A stretch of DNA of 64,000 bases from Sphingobacterium sp. UT-1RO-CII-1 (GTDB lineage Bacteria > Bacteroidota > Bacteroidia > Sphingobacteriales > Sphingobacteriaceae), in assembly GCF_026711005.1 (NCBI RefSeq), contig NZ_JAPPVJ010000005.1, forward strand, positions 124,001 to 188,000, given 5' to 3'. The translations under genes were made by a program, and so were the position numbers. Position 1 is the stretch's first letter, and every line of letters begins with the position of its first letter. The notes under the pieces were generated by a model, which saw nothing but the letters and a program-made list of their open reading frames with translations, did not search any database and was not told the origin of the DNA. This document shows positions 33,269 to 40,994 of the stretch, piece after piece.

Positions 33269-34585
33269 CTATATAAATAAGTCGGTATTCTTACCAGGTA
33301 TAGCTACAGGATATTCACCTTCCGCATTCGGTAAGATCTTAGGCAAACTATTCCAACTATAAGTTTCTGGCATAATATCAATATTAGACTTCATTGCTTC
33401 ATCCCACTTAATCACCTTACCTGTATAGCAGGCAATTCTTCCGATAATAGCTGTCAACGTACTATACGCTCCGTACTCTGCATTTTCGAACTTATACTCT
33501 CCTTTAGCAATTGCTTCAAAAAGTTCTTTATGTTCTTGCTGATACGGATTTGGGTTGCCTTTCGGATCGTGTCTGTAAATTTCTTTACCATTGGCATCCC
33601 ATAATACGGCCTGATTTCCGGCTGATAAATAAACTCTTCCTTTCGTTGCTTGAAAAGTTTCATCTACACGATTCGCTATACCTTCAAAATGTCTACATTG
33701 ACTATATACGACCGTTCCATCATCATATGTAAGTTCAAGTGCAAAGTTATCGTATATCTCACCGTATTCTTTTCCTGTACGATGCGCTCTACTACCTGTC
33801 CCTTGAATAGAAACAGGGTACTTGCCTTTGATCCAATTTGCTATATCAATATTATGAACGTGCTGCTCAACGATGTGATCTCCACATAACCAGTTAAAAT
33901 AATACCAGTTACGCATTTGATACTCCATCTCCGTTTGGCCAGGTTTACGCGGACGCACCCATACCCCACCACTATTCCAATACACCTGTCCTGATACCAC
34001 ATCCCCTATTGCACCATCTTGAATCCTTTTAATGGCTTCACGATAGTTTGTCTGGTACCTTCTCTGCAAACCAACTACAACATTCAGCTTTTTCTTTTTA
34101 GCTTCTTCAGCAGCTACCAGAACGCGTCTAATTCCCGGAATATCCGTAGCCATAGGCTTCTCCATAAACACATGCTTACCTGCTCTAACAGCTTCTTCAA
34201 AATGTGCAGGTCTAAATCCTGGAGGCGCAGCTAACAATACTACGTCTGCCTCTTTTATAGCAGCTTTATAAGCATCAAATCCTACATACTTACGGCTCTC
34301 TGGGACATCTATTAAATCTCCAAATTTTTCTTTTAGTGTCTTATAGGTACCTTCCAAATTATCTTGAAAAGCATCTGCCATAGCGACCAACTTGATATTC
34401 TGTCCTGATGCAAACGCATCAAAAGTAGCGCCTGTACCTCTTCCGCCACAACCAATCAATGCAATTTTAATCACATCGCTTCCTGCAGCAAATAAATCAC
34501 TATTTGGCATGCCACTTAACATTGCGGTTCCTGCAATAGCAGTACCTGTTTTTATAAAATCTCTACGTTTAAATTTATCCATCAT
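33269..34585 (-). CDS. Gfo/Idh/MocA-family oxidoreductase, exported
   Basis: A 438-residue sugar oxidoreductase with an N-terminal Tat-like signal (FKRRDFIKTGTAIAGTAML), the NAD-binding motif IKIALIGCGGRGTGA and the EKP motif KHVFMEKPMATD. The C-terminal half has VEQHVHNIDIANW, with the histidines of the substrate site. It is related to, but clearly different in sequence from, the Gfo protein at 26640-28067, so the cluster has two. It lies 21 bp after the SUMF1-domain gene and 1 bp before apbE. Two ATGs (34585, 34582) give start ambiguity of one residue. Confidence 0.9.
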   Translation of the reverse strand: MMDKFKRRDFIKTGTAIAGTAMLSGMPNSDLFAAGSDVIKIALIGCGGRGTGATFDAFASGQNIKLVAMADAFQDNLEGTYKTLKEKFGDLIDVPESRKYVGFDAYKAAIKEADVVLLAAPPGFRPAHFEEAVRAGKHVFMEKPMATDIPGIRRVLVAAEEAKKKKLNVVVGLQRRYQTNYREAIKRIQDGAIGDVVSGQVYWNSGGVWVRPRKPGQTEMEYQMRNWYYFNWLCGDHIVEQHVHNIDIANWIKGKYPVSIQGTGSRAHRTGKEYGEIYDNFALELTYDDGTVVYSQCRHFEGIANRVDETFQATKGRVYLSAGNQAVLWDANGKEIYRHDPKGNPNPYQQEHKELFEAIAKGEYKFENAEYGAYSTLTAIIGRIACYTGKVIKWDEAMKSNIDIMPETYSWNSLPKILPNAEGEYPVAIPGKNTDLFI

Positions 34586-34606
34586 CAGATAGGTTTAAGT
34601 TACAGT

Positions 34607-35593
34607 TTAAAAATCTTTAATAGGTGCTTTATCATAATAAGCTAAAGCTTCTTCATGTGTGGGAGCATTAGCTGGTCTAACTAAACGCATACCTACAAAA
34701 GGTGCTTCCGGGAACCACCAATTTGATTTAGGTATTTGTGGATCCAACTGTTTCCAATAAGGGTCAGAAGCCATGCGCGCAGCAGATCTCAAATCTTCTT
34801 GACTACTTTCAAAAGATCCTCCTCGTACACTATGCGGATAGAGCTTTGTTGGTTCTGCCACAGGGTTAACCGCCATTTCATTAGCAAACTGCTCATAATA
34901 ATCCTCAATATATTGGTCATATGTCCATTCTGCAACATTCCCAATCATATCGTACAACCCCCAAGCATTAGCCTTCTTTTTCCCGACTGTAGATGTTTGA
35001 CCATTACTATTAGCCGAAAACCATGCGTGCTCCTCTAGCTGACTTGCGTCATCTCCAAAATAATATTCACTTGTTGATCCTGCTCGGCACGCATATTCCC
35101 ATTCCGCTTCTGTCGGCAAACGATAGAACACGCCTGTTCTAATGTACAGCCATTTACAAAACTGAATAGCATTATAGTGTGTCATTGCTAAAGCAGGATG
35201 TCCATCTTTCCCCATGCCGAAAGTCATATCTAGGTAAGGCTTAGTAGGTCTAGTTACCGCATCCACCTCTGCAGGAACTTCTTTCCCTTTCGACTGGCTT
35301 ATTTCATAATCTTTATACAAAAACGGCTCAAATAAATTCCATGTAACCTCGTATGTCCCCATCCAAAAAGGATCTATCTGAACTTCATGTACCGGTTTTT
35401 CATCCGCTTTGTCTGATTTATCACTTCCCATTTTAAACTTCCCACCCGGGATAGCCTCCATAGAGAATTCAACTTCCATACCTTCAAGCTTCTGAACATA
35501 TCGTTCAAATTTATCTTGCCCAAAAGTAGTACATACACCTGTGCTTAACAGTGCACATACTAGAACACTTCTTTTTATAAAATTAACACGCAT
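34607..35593 (-). CDS. Secreted SUMF1/FGE-sulfatase-modifying-factor domain protein
   Basis: A 328-residue protein with a signal peptide (VLVCALLSTGVCTTFG) and a C-type-lectin-like SUMF1 domain: IPGGKFKMGSDKSD, PVHEVQIDPFWMGTYEVT, YRLPTEAEWEYACRAGS, AWGLYDMIGNVAEWTYDQY and SVRGGSFESSQEDLRSAARM. The cysteines that FGE needs for oxidising sulfatase cysteines are absent in the C-terminal block (RGGSFESSQ), and no sulfatase gene is nearby, so it is not a sulfatase activator. Such domains serve as substrate-binding or scaffolding modules in Bacteroidota sugar operons. It heads the sugar-oxidation cluster. Confidence 0.88.
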   Translation of the reverse strand: MRVNFIKRSVLVCALLSTGVCTTFGQDKFERYVQKLEGMEVEFSMEAIPGGKFKMGSDKSDKADEKPVHEVQIDPFWMGTYEVTWNLFEPFLYKDYEISQSKGKEVPAEVDAVTRPTKPYLDMTFGMGKDGHPALAMTHYNAIQFCKWLYIRTGVFYRLPTEAEWEYACRAGSTSEYYFGDDASQLEEHAWFSANSNGQTSTVGKKKANAWGLYDMIGNVAEWTYDQYIEDYYEQFANEMAVNPVAEPTKLYPHSVRGGSFESSQEDLRSAARMASDPYWKQLDPQIPKSNWWFPEAPFVGMRLVRPANAPTHEEALAYYDKAPIKDF

Positions 35594-35597
35594 TAAC

Positions 35598-35622
35598 TTA
35601 GATTTTTATAAATCAAATCTAA
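35598..35622 (-). promoter_or_regulatory. Promoter with operator-like repeat before the sugar cluster
   Basis: TAGATTTG on the minus strand (35621-35614) fits TAnnTTTG. An 8-bp inverted repeat TTAGATTT (35598-35605) / AAATCTAA (35615-35622) with a 9-bp centre covers this box and the expected start site, as an operator would. Confidence 0.5.
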
Positions 35623-35675
35623 AAGTATAAAATATATTGTAATAAATACACTAAGCTTATAATATATCAATCAAG

Positions 35676-36584
35676 TTACAAAAGATAATTAATTAAATTA
35701 TATGCTAAATAAGTAGTAATCAGCCCTAAAATTATACTCACACCAATAATTCCATTTCCTAACTTTGTATTTAGCCCAAATTCATTCAATACAATACCCG
35801 TTGCCACTAAGCTGGGCATAGCCATTTCAAACGCCGCTATCTGTGCCACCTCTCCTTTATAGGAAAAAAAATAGCAAAACAAGATAAAAGCCAATGGACC
35901 TAAAAATAATTTATACAAAATAGACAGAGACATTATTTTTATCTCACTTTTATAAAAACTAAAGGAAAGTTGCATACCTATTGAAAACAATGCCAATGGT
36001 GTTACAGTGCCTGCCAAAGTCTTAAAAAAAGGTTTAAAATCACTAAAATTATACCAAGGAGAGATCAAGAGAACGGTCAGACAAGCCAATAATGGCGGAA
36101 AGGTAAAAACACGCTTCAGTGTTTGAGTCAGGTTAATCTTTCCCTCACTCCCTGTCCCCTTTATAGCAATTATAACACCTAAAGACGAGAGCAGAAAAAA
36201 AGTCGTCTGATCACTTATAATGGCCCATTTAAGCATTTCTTTGCCGAAATAATAAGAAACTAAAGGAAAGCCCACAAATGATGTATTACTTAAGCCCGAC
36301 ACCAAAATCAAGGTTGCTACTGTTCGTTTTGAAAGTCGAAAAGGTTTCGCTAAAAGCTTTACAAACAACCAAGAGCCGCCAAAAATAACAACAGGCCCCA
36401 GAAGAGCCAAAATTAAATCGCGACTCCATACTAAATCAGGAAGGTATACAAAAGAAGTTGCTGGTAAACCTACATAAATTATCCAAGCGTTGATCGATCG
36501 GTATCCATCAGGTTTTACAATTGAAGTTTGCCGAAGCAAGTAGCCAACTAATAAACAAAAAATTATAATCAAAAAATTAGACAT
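35676..36584 (-). CDS. AEC (auxin efflux carrier) family transporter
   Basis: A 302-residue membrane protein with ten predicted TM segments: it starts MSNFLIIIFCLLVGYLL and ends IGVSIILGLITTYLAYNLI. The family includes malate, malonate and auxin carriers. The crossover region shows LVSGLSNTSFVGFPLVSYYF, with the conserved NxxFxGxP pattern. The substrate is unknown. Its ATG abuts the ATG of a plus-strand frame (36585), so the two promoters must overlap coding sequence on at least one side, which supports a later start for the plus-strand gene. No partner gene is on its strand downstream. Confidence 0.87.
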   Translation of the reverse strand: MSNFLIIIFCLLVGYLLRQTSIVKPDGYRSINAWIIYVGLPATSFVYLPDLVWSRDLILALLGPVVIFGGSWLFVKLLAKPFRLSKRTVATLILVSGLSNTSFVGFPLVSYYFGKEMLKWAIISDQTTFFLLSSLGVIIAIKGTGSEGKINLTQTLKRVFTFPPLLACLTVLLISPWYNFSDFKPFFKTLAGTVTPLALFSIGMQLSFSFYKSEIKIMSLSILYKLFLGPLAFILFCYFFSYKGEVAQIAAFEMAMPSLVATGIVLNEFGLNTKLGNGIIGVSIILGLITTYLAYNLINYLL

Positions 36585-36652
36585 ATGATCTTCGGCAGCT
36601 ATAAAAAAGATGAAACAGAGTTGACCGGTTATGCTTTTTGGTCAAAAACCAA

Positions 36653-36660
36653 TACATTTG
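36653..36660 (+). promoter_or_regulatory. -7 box of the PagL-like gene
   Basis: TACATTTG matches TAnnTTTG. It lies inside the upstream extension of the PagL-like open frame and 33 bp before the TTG at 36693, so it argues for that downstream start. No good -33 element is seen at 19 bp. Confidence 0.45.
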
Positions 36661-36692
36661 TAACAAAATTTACGCATAATACGATTTCCATT

Positions 36693-37829
36693 TTGAAAAA
36701 AATTAAGTTATTGCCTTTTTTTTTCCTTTTAAGTGCACAAAGCCTTTTCGCTCAGTCCATTTTAAAAAAGAAAGACAGGACAGATAAAAACCCTTTAATC
36801 ATCGAGCTAGAAGTTGAAAATGGTGGAATTTTGGCAACAAAAGATTTAAAAAAAACAACTTTTGAAAGCGCTTATTACAATGGAATGAACTTAAAGATAG
36901 GTTGGAAGATTCAAAAATCTACCGATCAATATTTTGCTCTCTATAACAACCCTATATATGGGATAGGGTTTTATTCAAGCACTTTCGAAACAGATGTTAT
37001 AGGTAGCCCCTATGCGGTATATGGTTTTGTGCAAACTCCCTTCGGAAACTTATCAAACAAAAAATGGGCCTTTGATTACCGTATTGGCTTAGGTATATCG
37101 GGCAACTTCAACCCTTATGATGAAGATGACAATCCGTTAAATATTGTCATCGGTGCTAAAAACAACGTATATATAGACTTTGGGATACGAGCACAGTACA
37201 AAATCAATCCCAACTGGCGTACAGGCTTAGGTTTGGCTTTTCACCACTTCTCTAACGGAGCTCTGCACCTACCTAATAAAGGGGTCAACCTTGTCCCTGT
37301 TACAGCCTCTATCACTTACCAACCCAATGGCAACAGCGAATTGCCGGACAAAAAGAAAATCCAACCTGTTAGTGACAAAATTCATTATAGTATTAATTAC
37401 GGAATCGGATGGAAACAAATTGAAAGAGATAGAGATCAACGCTTCTTTAAATCGACTTTAAGTGCCTATGCAAGTAAGCACGTTTCTCATAAATGGCGTA
37501 TGGGTGGTGGTATCGATCTTTTTTATTCCGCATCAGGAAATAACGACGAAATAGCTGGCGATAAAAGTGGAAAGTTAGGCTCTAAATACTCTGGAGGCCC
37601 TTCATTCTATCTGGTACACGTCTTAAATCGGAACTTGGTATTAAACGGAAACGTAGGCTACTACATCCACAATCAAGAATTTAACGGCGAAGTGAAACGC
37701 GTTTTTCTACGTGCTGGCGCACGTTATTACGTGTATAAAGATTTCAATGCCGGCGTATCCATAAAAGCCCATCAGGGTAAAGCCGACTTTATCGAATGGA
37801 CTGTTGGCTATACTTTTAATAGGAAATAA
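36693..37829 (+). CDS. Acyloxyacyl hydrolase, PagL-like lipid A 3-O-deacylase
   Basis: A 378-residue outer-membrane protein. The signal peptide reads LKKIKLLPFFFLLSAQSLFAQ when translation starts at the TTG at 36693; the longer frame from the ATG at 36585 would put 36 polar residues in front of it. The PagL catalytic motif is in FHHFSNGA (His185, Ser187). Beta-barrel strands follow (MGGGIDLFYSASGN, LRAGARYYVYKDFNAGVSIK). PagL enzymes remove a 3-hydroxy fatty acid from lipid A at the outer membrane and thereby change endotoxin structure. The gene is longer than Pseudomonas PagL, with two barrel halves, so the substrate may differ. It is followed by a bidirectional terminator. Confidence 0.82.
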   Translation: MKKIKLLPFFFLLSAQSLFAQSILKKKDRTDKNPLIIELEVENGGILATKDLKKTTFESAYYNGMNLKIGWKIQKSTDQYFALYNNPIYGIGFYSSTFETDVIGSPYAVYGFVQTPFGNLSNKKWAFDYRIGLGISGNFNPYDEDDNPLNIVIGAKNNVYIDFGIRAQYKINPNWRTGLGLAFHHFSNGALHLPNKGVNLVPVTASITYQPNGNSELPDKKKIQPVSDKIHYSINYGIGWKQIERDRDQRFFKSTLSAYASKHVSHKWRMGGGIDLFYSASGNNDEIAGDKSGKLGSKYSGGPSFYLVHVLNRNLVLNGNVGYYIHNQEFNGEVKRVFLRAGARYYVYKDFNAGVSIKAHQGKADFIEWTVGYTFNRK

Positions 37830-37867
37830 AAAAGTCTGCTGTCTTTTTCTTACGACAGCAGACTTTT
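37830..37867. terminator. Bidirectional terminator
   Basis: A perfect 14-bp inverted repeat (37830-37843, 37854-37867) flanked by A and T runs separates the convergent PagL-like and LEA14-like genes; it begins one base after the PagL-like stop codon (TAA, 37827-37829). Confidence 0.92.
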
Positions 37868-37885
37868 AACATTGTAAATTATTAT

Positions 37886-38488
37886 TTACTTCAATAATTT
37901 ACCTATACTTTTCGCCAAATTACGATCAACGGTAATATACCCTGGATAATAAATATTACTATTTCCAAGCTTCATCGAAGGCTTAATCTTTAACACCAAA
38001 AAGCCTTCTCCTTCTCTCGTAAAAGCATCATTCAACATTTTCTCCAATCCATGCTCCTTCGCATTATCAAACAAATTCACCTTAAAGCTTAACGGCACCA
38101 CCATACTCTCGCCTGTGTTTAAATGAATATTCTCATTAACCGTGCCTTCGAATAAAGGTTTACCCTGAATCTCAATTAAATATTTAAATGAATTAATAGC
38201 TGTTTTAGTAGCGTTAGGGTTCTTCACTCTCATATTCACTTTTGCTTCAAGCGGTAGATCTTTCCTCAACATCGCCACGGCAAGCCCGGGCACCGCAGCC
38301 ATATTCACTTCGTTATTACGAATATAACTCTCGATACCTTTACCTGCAAATTGCACATCCTGCATAGACTCTACCGAATAGTCGCATTTTGCTAATGCCT
38401 CAATCTGTTTTTTATTTATTGAACAACCTGTAAAAAACAAGGGGATTAAAATCAACCAAGCAATCGCATTAATTTTACTTTTTTTCAT
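37886..38488 (-). CDS. LEA14-like lipoprotein
   Basis: A 200-residue lipoprotein: lipobox LFFTGC gives Cys22 as the lipidated residue. The rest resembles an LEA type 2 / WHy beta-sandwich: VNMRVKNPNATKTAINSFKYLIEIQGKPLFEGTVNENIHL and STVVPLSFKV-like strands. Such proteins are stable periplasmic barrels, often stress-linked, with no known enzyme activity. It lies 75 bp after pyrF on the same strand and may be read from the rluA-tlpA-pyrF transcript. No motif suggests catalysis. Confidence 0.75.
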   Translation of the reverse strand: MKKSKINAIAWLILIPLFFTGCSINKKQIEALAKCDYSVESMQDVQFAGKGIESYIRNNEVNMAAVPGLAVAMLRKDLPLEAKVNMRVKNPNATKTAINSFKYLIEIQGKPLFEGTVNENIHLNTGESMVVPLSFKVNLFDNAKEHGLEKMLNDAFTREGEGFLVLKIKPSMKLGNSNIYYPGYITVDRNLAKSIGKLLK

Positions 38489-38563
38489 TTTCTATCAATT
38501 ACATCAACTATACTTCACTCTCCTCACCATATACGATGAGTAACAAGTTCCATTTACTTTTAT

Positions 38564-39397
38564 TTATAAAACCCCTGCTTTTAGCAGTTCATTTTCCATT
38601 TCTTTTTGCAACTTCAGCGCTTCCTCTCTTGCACGTTCTGCAAAGTCTCTTCCTGATGAAGCGTAAATCACACCACGTGTGCTATTTACCAAAAGTCCAC
38701 AATCTTTATTCATACCATACCGGCACACATCTGCTAATGAACCTCCTTGCGCCCCTACTCCCGGAACTAATAGAAAATGATCAGGTACATGAGCACGAAC
38801 TTTTAAAAACGCTTCTCCTCTTGTTGCTCCAACAACAAACATGGTATTTTCAACCGTCCCCCACGAACTCACTTTATCCAATACAGACGTGTATAGCTCC
38901 TCACCGTTTGCATTCGTAAAATTTTGAAAATCCAAACTACCTTCATTCGATGTTAATCCTAATACAATAGCCCATTTACCTTCTATATCTAAAAAAGGCG
39001 TCACAGAATCTTTACCCATATAAGGCGCTATCGTAATCGAATCAAACCCCATTCCTGATGTCTCTACATCAAAGAAAGCCTTTGCATAGCGTGTAGATGT
39101 ATTTCCTATATCCCCTCTTTTTGCATCTGCTATACTTAAGCAATTTTTTGGTAACGCTTCCCAGGTCTTCCGCAAAGACTCCCAACCTTTCGCTCCATAA
39201 CATTCATAAAAAGCCGTATTAGGCTTATAGGCAACACATAAATCTTCCGTTGCATCAATAATAGCTTTATTAAAACTATAAATAGGATCTTCTTCGCCTA
39301 AAAGATGCTCCGGTATCTTCTCTAAATCGGTATCCAGGCCTACACATAAAAAACTTCTTTTAGCTTTTATCTCCTGTATTAATTCCCCTCTTGTCAT
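38564..39397 (-). CDS. pyrF: Orotidine 5'-phosphate decarboxylase
   Basis: A 277-residue type 2 OMP decarboxylase, the last step of UMP synthesis. It shows [13 protein letters not shown] at the N-terminus, the catalytic Asp/Lys array in [11 protein letters not shown], and the phosphate-gripping [12 protein letters not shown] near the C-terminus. The length is longer than E. coli PyrF (245), as expected for the type 2 family found in Bacteroidota. It starts one base after the stop of the TlpA gene, so the two are translationally coupled or share one mRNA. pyrD is encoded separately at 55840-56892. Confidence 0.95.
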   Translation of the reverse strand: MTRGELIQEIKAKRSFLCVGLDTDLEKIPEHLLGEEDPIYSFNKAIIDATEDLCVAYKPNTAFYECYGAKGWESLRKTWEALPKNCLSIADAKRGDIGNTSTRYAKAFFDVETSGMGFDSITIAPYMGKDSVTPFLDIEGKWAIVLGLTSNEGSLDFQNFTNANGEELYTSVLDKVSSWGTVENTMFVVGATRGEAFLKVRAHVPDHFLLVPGVGAQGGSLADVCRYGMNKDCGLLVNSTRGVIYASSGRDFAERAREEALKLQKEMENELLKAGVL

Positions 39398-39398
39398 T

Positions 39399-39992
39399 CT
39401 ATTTATTGATTAGCTCCGTTATAAAATCAAAAACTTCCTTTTTAGAATAATCAGCCATACCCGCATGATGAGCTACTGTATTTCCTTCTTTATCCAAAAT
39501 AACAGTAGTAGGGATCGATCCTCCTAACCATTCCCGGGGGATGCTGCTATCCGGATAATAGATCGGCAGATCCATTTTTCCTTTTTTCATAAACGTATTG
39601 GCCTTTTCCTTTTCTCCATCGATCTCCACCAACATAAACTCCACGTTTTTATTATCTTTAAACTTATCTTTCAAAACCTGGATAGAGGGCATTTCGGCCT
39701 TACACGGCGGGCACCATGTAGCCCAAAAATTAATAAAAACCACCTTCCCTTTCAGGTCAGCTAAAGGTACACGTTGTTCATTATCGTTTAAAAAAACGAC
39801 ATCTTCTCCAATTTTCAATTCCCCTTCTCCTTCCTTCCCCTCTACAACAGGCGCTTCCAAACTTGGCTTAAACAAACCCAACTTCATCAGCCCTTGTTGC
39901 ATCCAGGTTCTAGTCGTAGGAATAAGCAACATAATAACCAACCCAAAAAATATCGTATTACCAATCCAGCGTCCCCATTTCTTATCTTCCAT
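39399..39992 (-). CDS. TlpA-family thiol-disulfide oxidoreductase, membrane anchored
   Basis: A 197-residue protein with an N-terminal TM anchor (residues 11-25, [14 protein letters not shown]) and a periplasmic thioredoxin domain with WATWCPPC (Cys94, Cys97) and the cis-Pro loop GSIPTTVIL. It probably acts as a reductant of periplasmic disulfides. It sits between rluA (14 bp upstream) and pyrF (1 bp downstream) on the same strand, so it belongs to a small housekeeping operon. Compared with the lipoprotein TlpA at 14495-15058, the anchor differs but the domain is the same. Confidence 0.92.
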   Translation of the reverse strand: MEDKKWGRWIGNTIFFGLVIMLLIPTTRTWMQQGLMKLGLFKPSLEAPVVEGKEGEGELKIGEDVVFLNDNEQRVPLADLKGKVVFINFWATWCPPCKAEMPSIQVLKDKFKDNKNVEFMLVEIDGEKEKANTFMKKGKMDLPIYYPDSSIPREWLGGSIPTTVILDKEGNTVAHHAGMADYSKKEVFDFITELINK

Positions 39993-40006
39993 ATCTTTAA
40001 AATTAC

Positions 40007-40750
40007 TTAACTATCAAATTTATTTAACAACTTTAATAAGGTTGCAAAGTCTTTTGGATACTCTGCTTCAAACTCATACTCTTTGCCATCTATAGAAAAT
40101 GCTAGAGCCTTAGCATGCAATGCAAAGCGCTTCATTATCGGTTGTTCTTCCTCTCCTTTCCCTAAAGAAAATCCACGTTTTTTTATTTGAGATAAAAAAA
40201 CAGGTTTCCCTCTGTACATACTGTCTCCCACGATGGCTGCATGCTGTGTTGCCAAGTGTATACGTATCTGGTGCATTCGTCCTGTTACTGGCCTACATTC
40301 TACTAAAGTATAATGTTGAAAATACTGCAAAGAGTTAAATATTGTTTCCGCAGCTTTACCATTAGCCCTATCTATAGACACATTCTTATTTCCTTGGTTT
40401 AATATGGGAAGATCAACTGTTAGATTATCAAACGTGTGTGTTCCTCCAATGATGGCATGGTAAATTTTAGTTACACGCCGGCGTTCAAACTCGATAGAAA
40501 CCAGCCTATAAGTTTCCGGATTTTTTGCAATCAGTAAAATACCTGACGTTTCCTTATCCAGCCGATGACAAACCTGTGCATCCGCATGATACTTTTTAGC
40601 CAAACGTAAAATATTAACCTCTCCTCCACTTCGATCATCTAAAGATGCTACAAATGGAGGTTTGTTAACCACAATTAAATTATCATCTTCAAAAATGATT
40701 AAATCTTTAAACTTCGGAAACTTAAAAAGGCGATTTTCGTTATCTTGCAT
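40007..40750 (-). CDS. RluA-family pseudouridine synthase
   Basis: A 247-residue RNA modification enzyme converting uridine to pseudouridine. The catalytic motif HRLDKETSGILLIAKN holds the Asp nucleophile, and the later RMHQIRIHLA block is conserved in RluA/RluC/RluD. No S4 domain is present, so it is of the short RluA type. I use the ATG at 40750; the open frame extends upstream to a GTG at 40774, but the likely -7 box TATTTTTG (40762-40755 on the minus strand) lies between the two and makes the shorter form far more probable. Whether the target is rRNA or tRNA is unknown. Confidence 0.92.
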   Translation of the reverse strand: MQDNENRLFKFPKFKDLIIFEDDNLIVVNKPPFVASLDDRSGGEVNILRLAKKYHADAQVCHRLDKETSGILLIAKNPETYRLVSIEFERRRVTKIYHAIIGGTHTFDNLTVDLPILNQGNKNVSIDRANGKAAETIFNSLQYFQHYTLVECRPVTGRMHQIRIHLATQHAAIVGDSMYRGKPVFLSQIKKRGFSLGKGEEEQPIMKRFALHAKALAFSIDGKEYEFEAEYPKDFATLLKLLNKFDS

Positions 40751-40754
40751 ACTG

Positions 40755-40762
40755 CAAAAATA
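40755..40762 (-). promoter_or_regulatory. -7 box of rluA, four bases from the start codon
   Basis: The minus strand reads TATTTTTG, matching TAnnTTTG, and then only CAGT before the ATG at 40750. The implied mRNA is leaderless or nearly so. Confidence 0.5.
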
Positions 40763-40960
40763 TAAAATAAACACCGATTAAGTAACAGGAATGATAACGT
40801 TTTACGGTTTTAGACCTTTTAAATACGGCAAATACTGCTTTTCATAAAACAGAACAGCCACGCATCCCCAGGTAAGGCCCCGACCTGTCGACAACAGGCC
40901 TATCTAAAACCAAATTCTACCTAACTCCTATTAATTACAATGTTTTTTGTTTTAATTAGT

Positions 40961-40968
40961 TAGTTTTG
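40961..40968 (+). promoter_or_regulatory. -7 box of panB
   Basis: TAGTTTTG fits TAnnTTTG and lies 26 bp before the ATG of panB. No clear TTTG at 19-bp spacing. Confidence 0.45.
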
Positions 40969-40994
40969 CTAATCATAAAACAATCAAAAATAAC

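Noticed and set aside
34607..35593. Formylglycine-generating enzyme activating a sulfatase
   Set aside because: The required C-terminal cysteines are missing and there is no sulfatase gene in the window.
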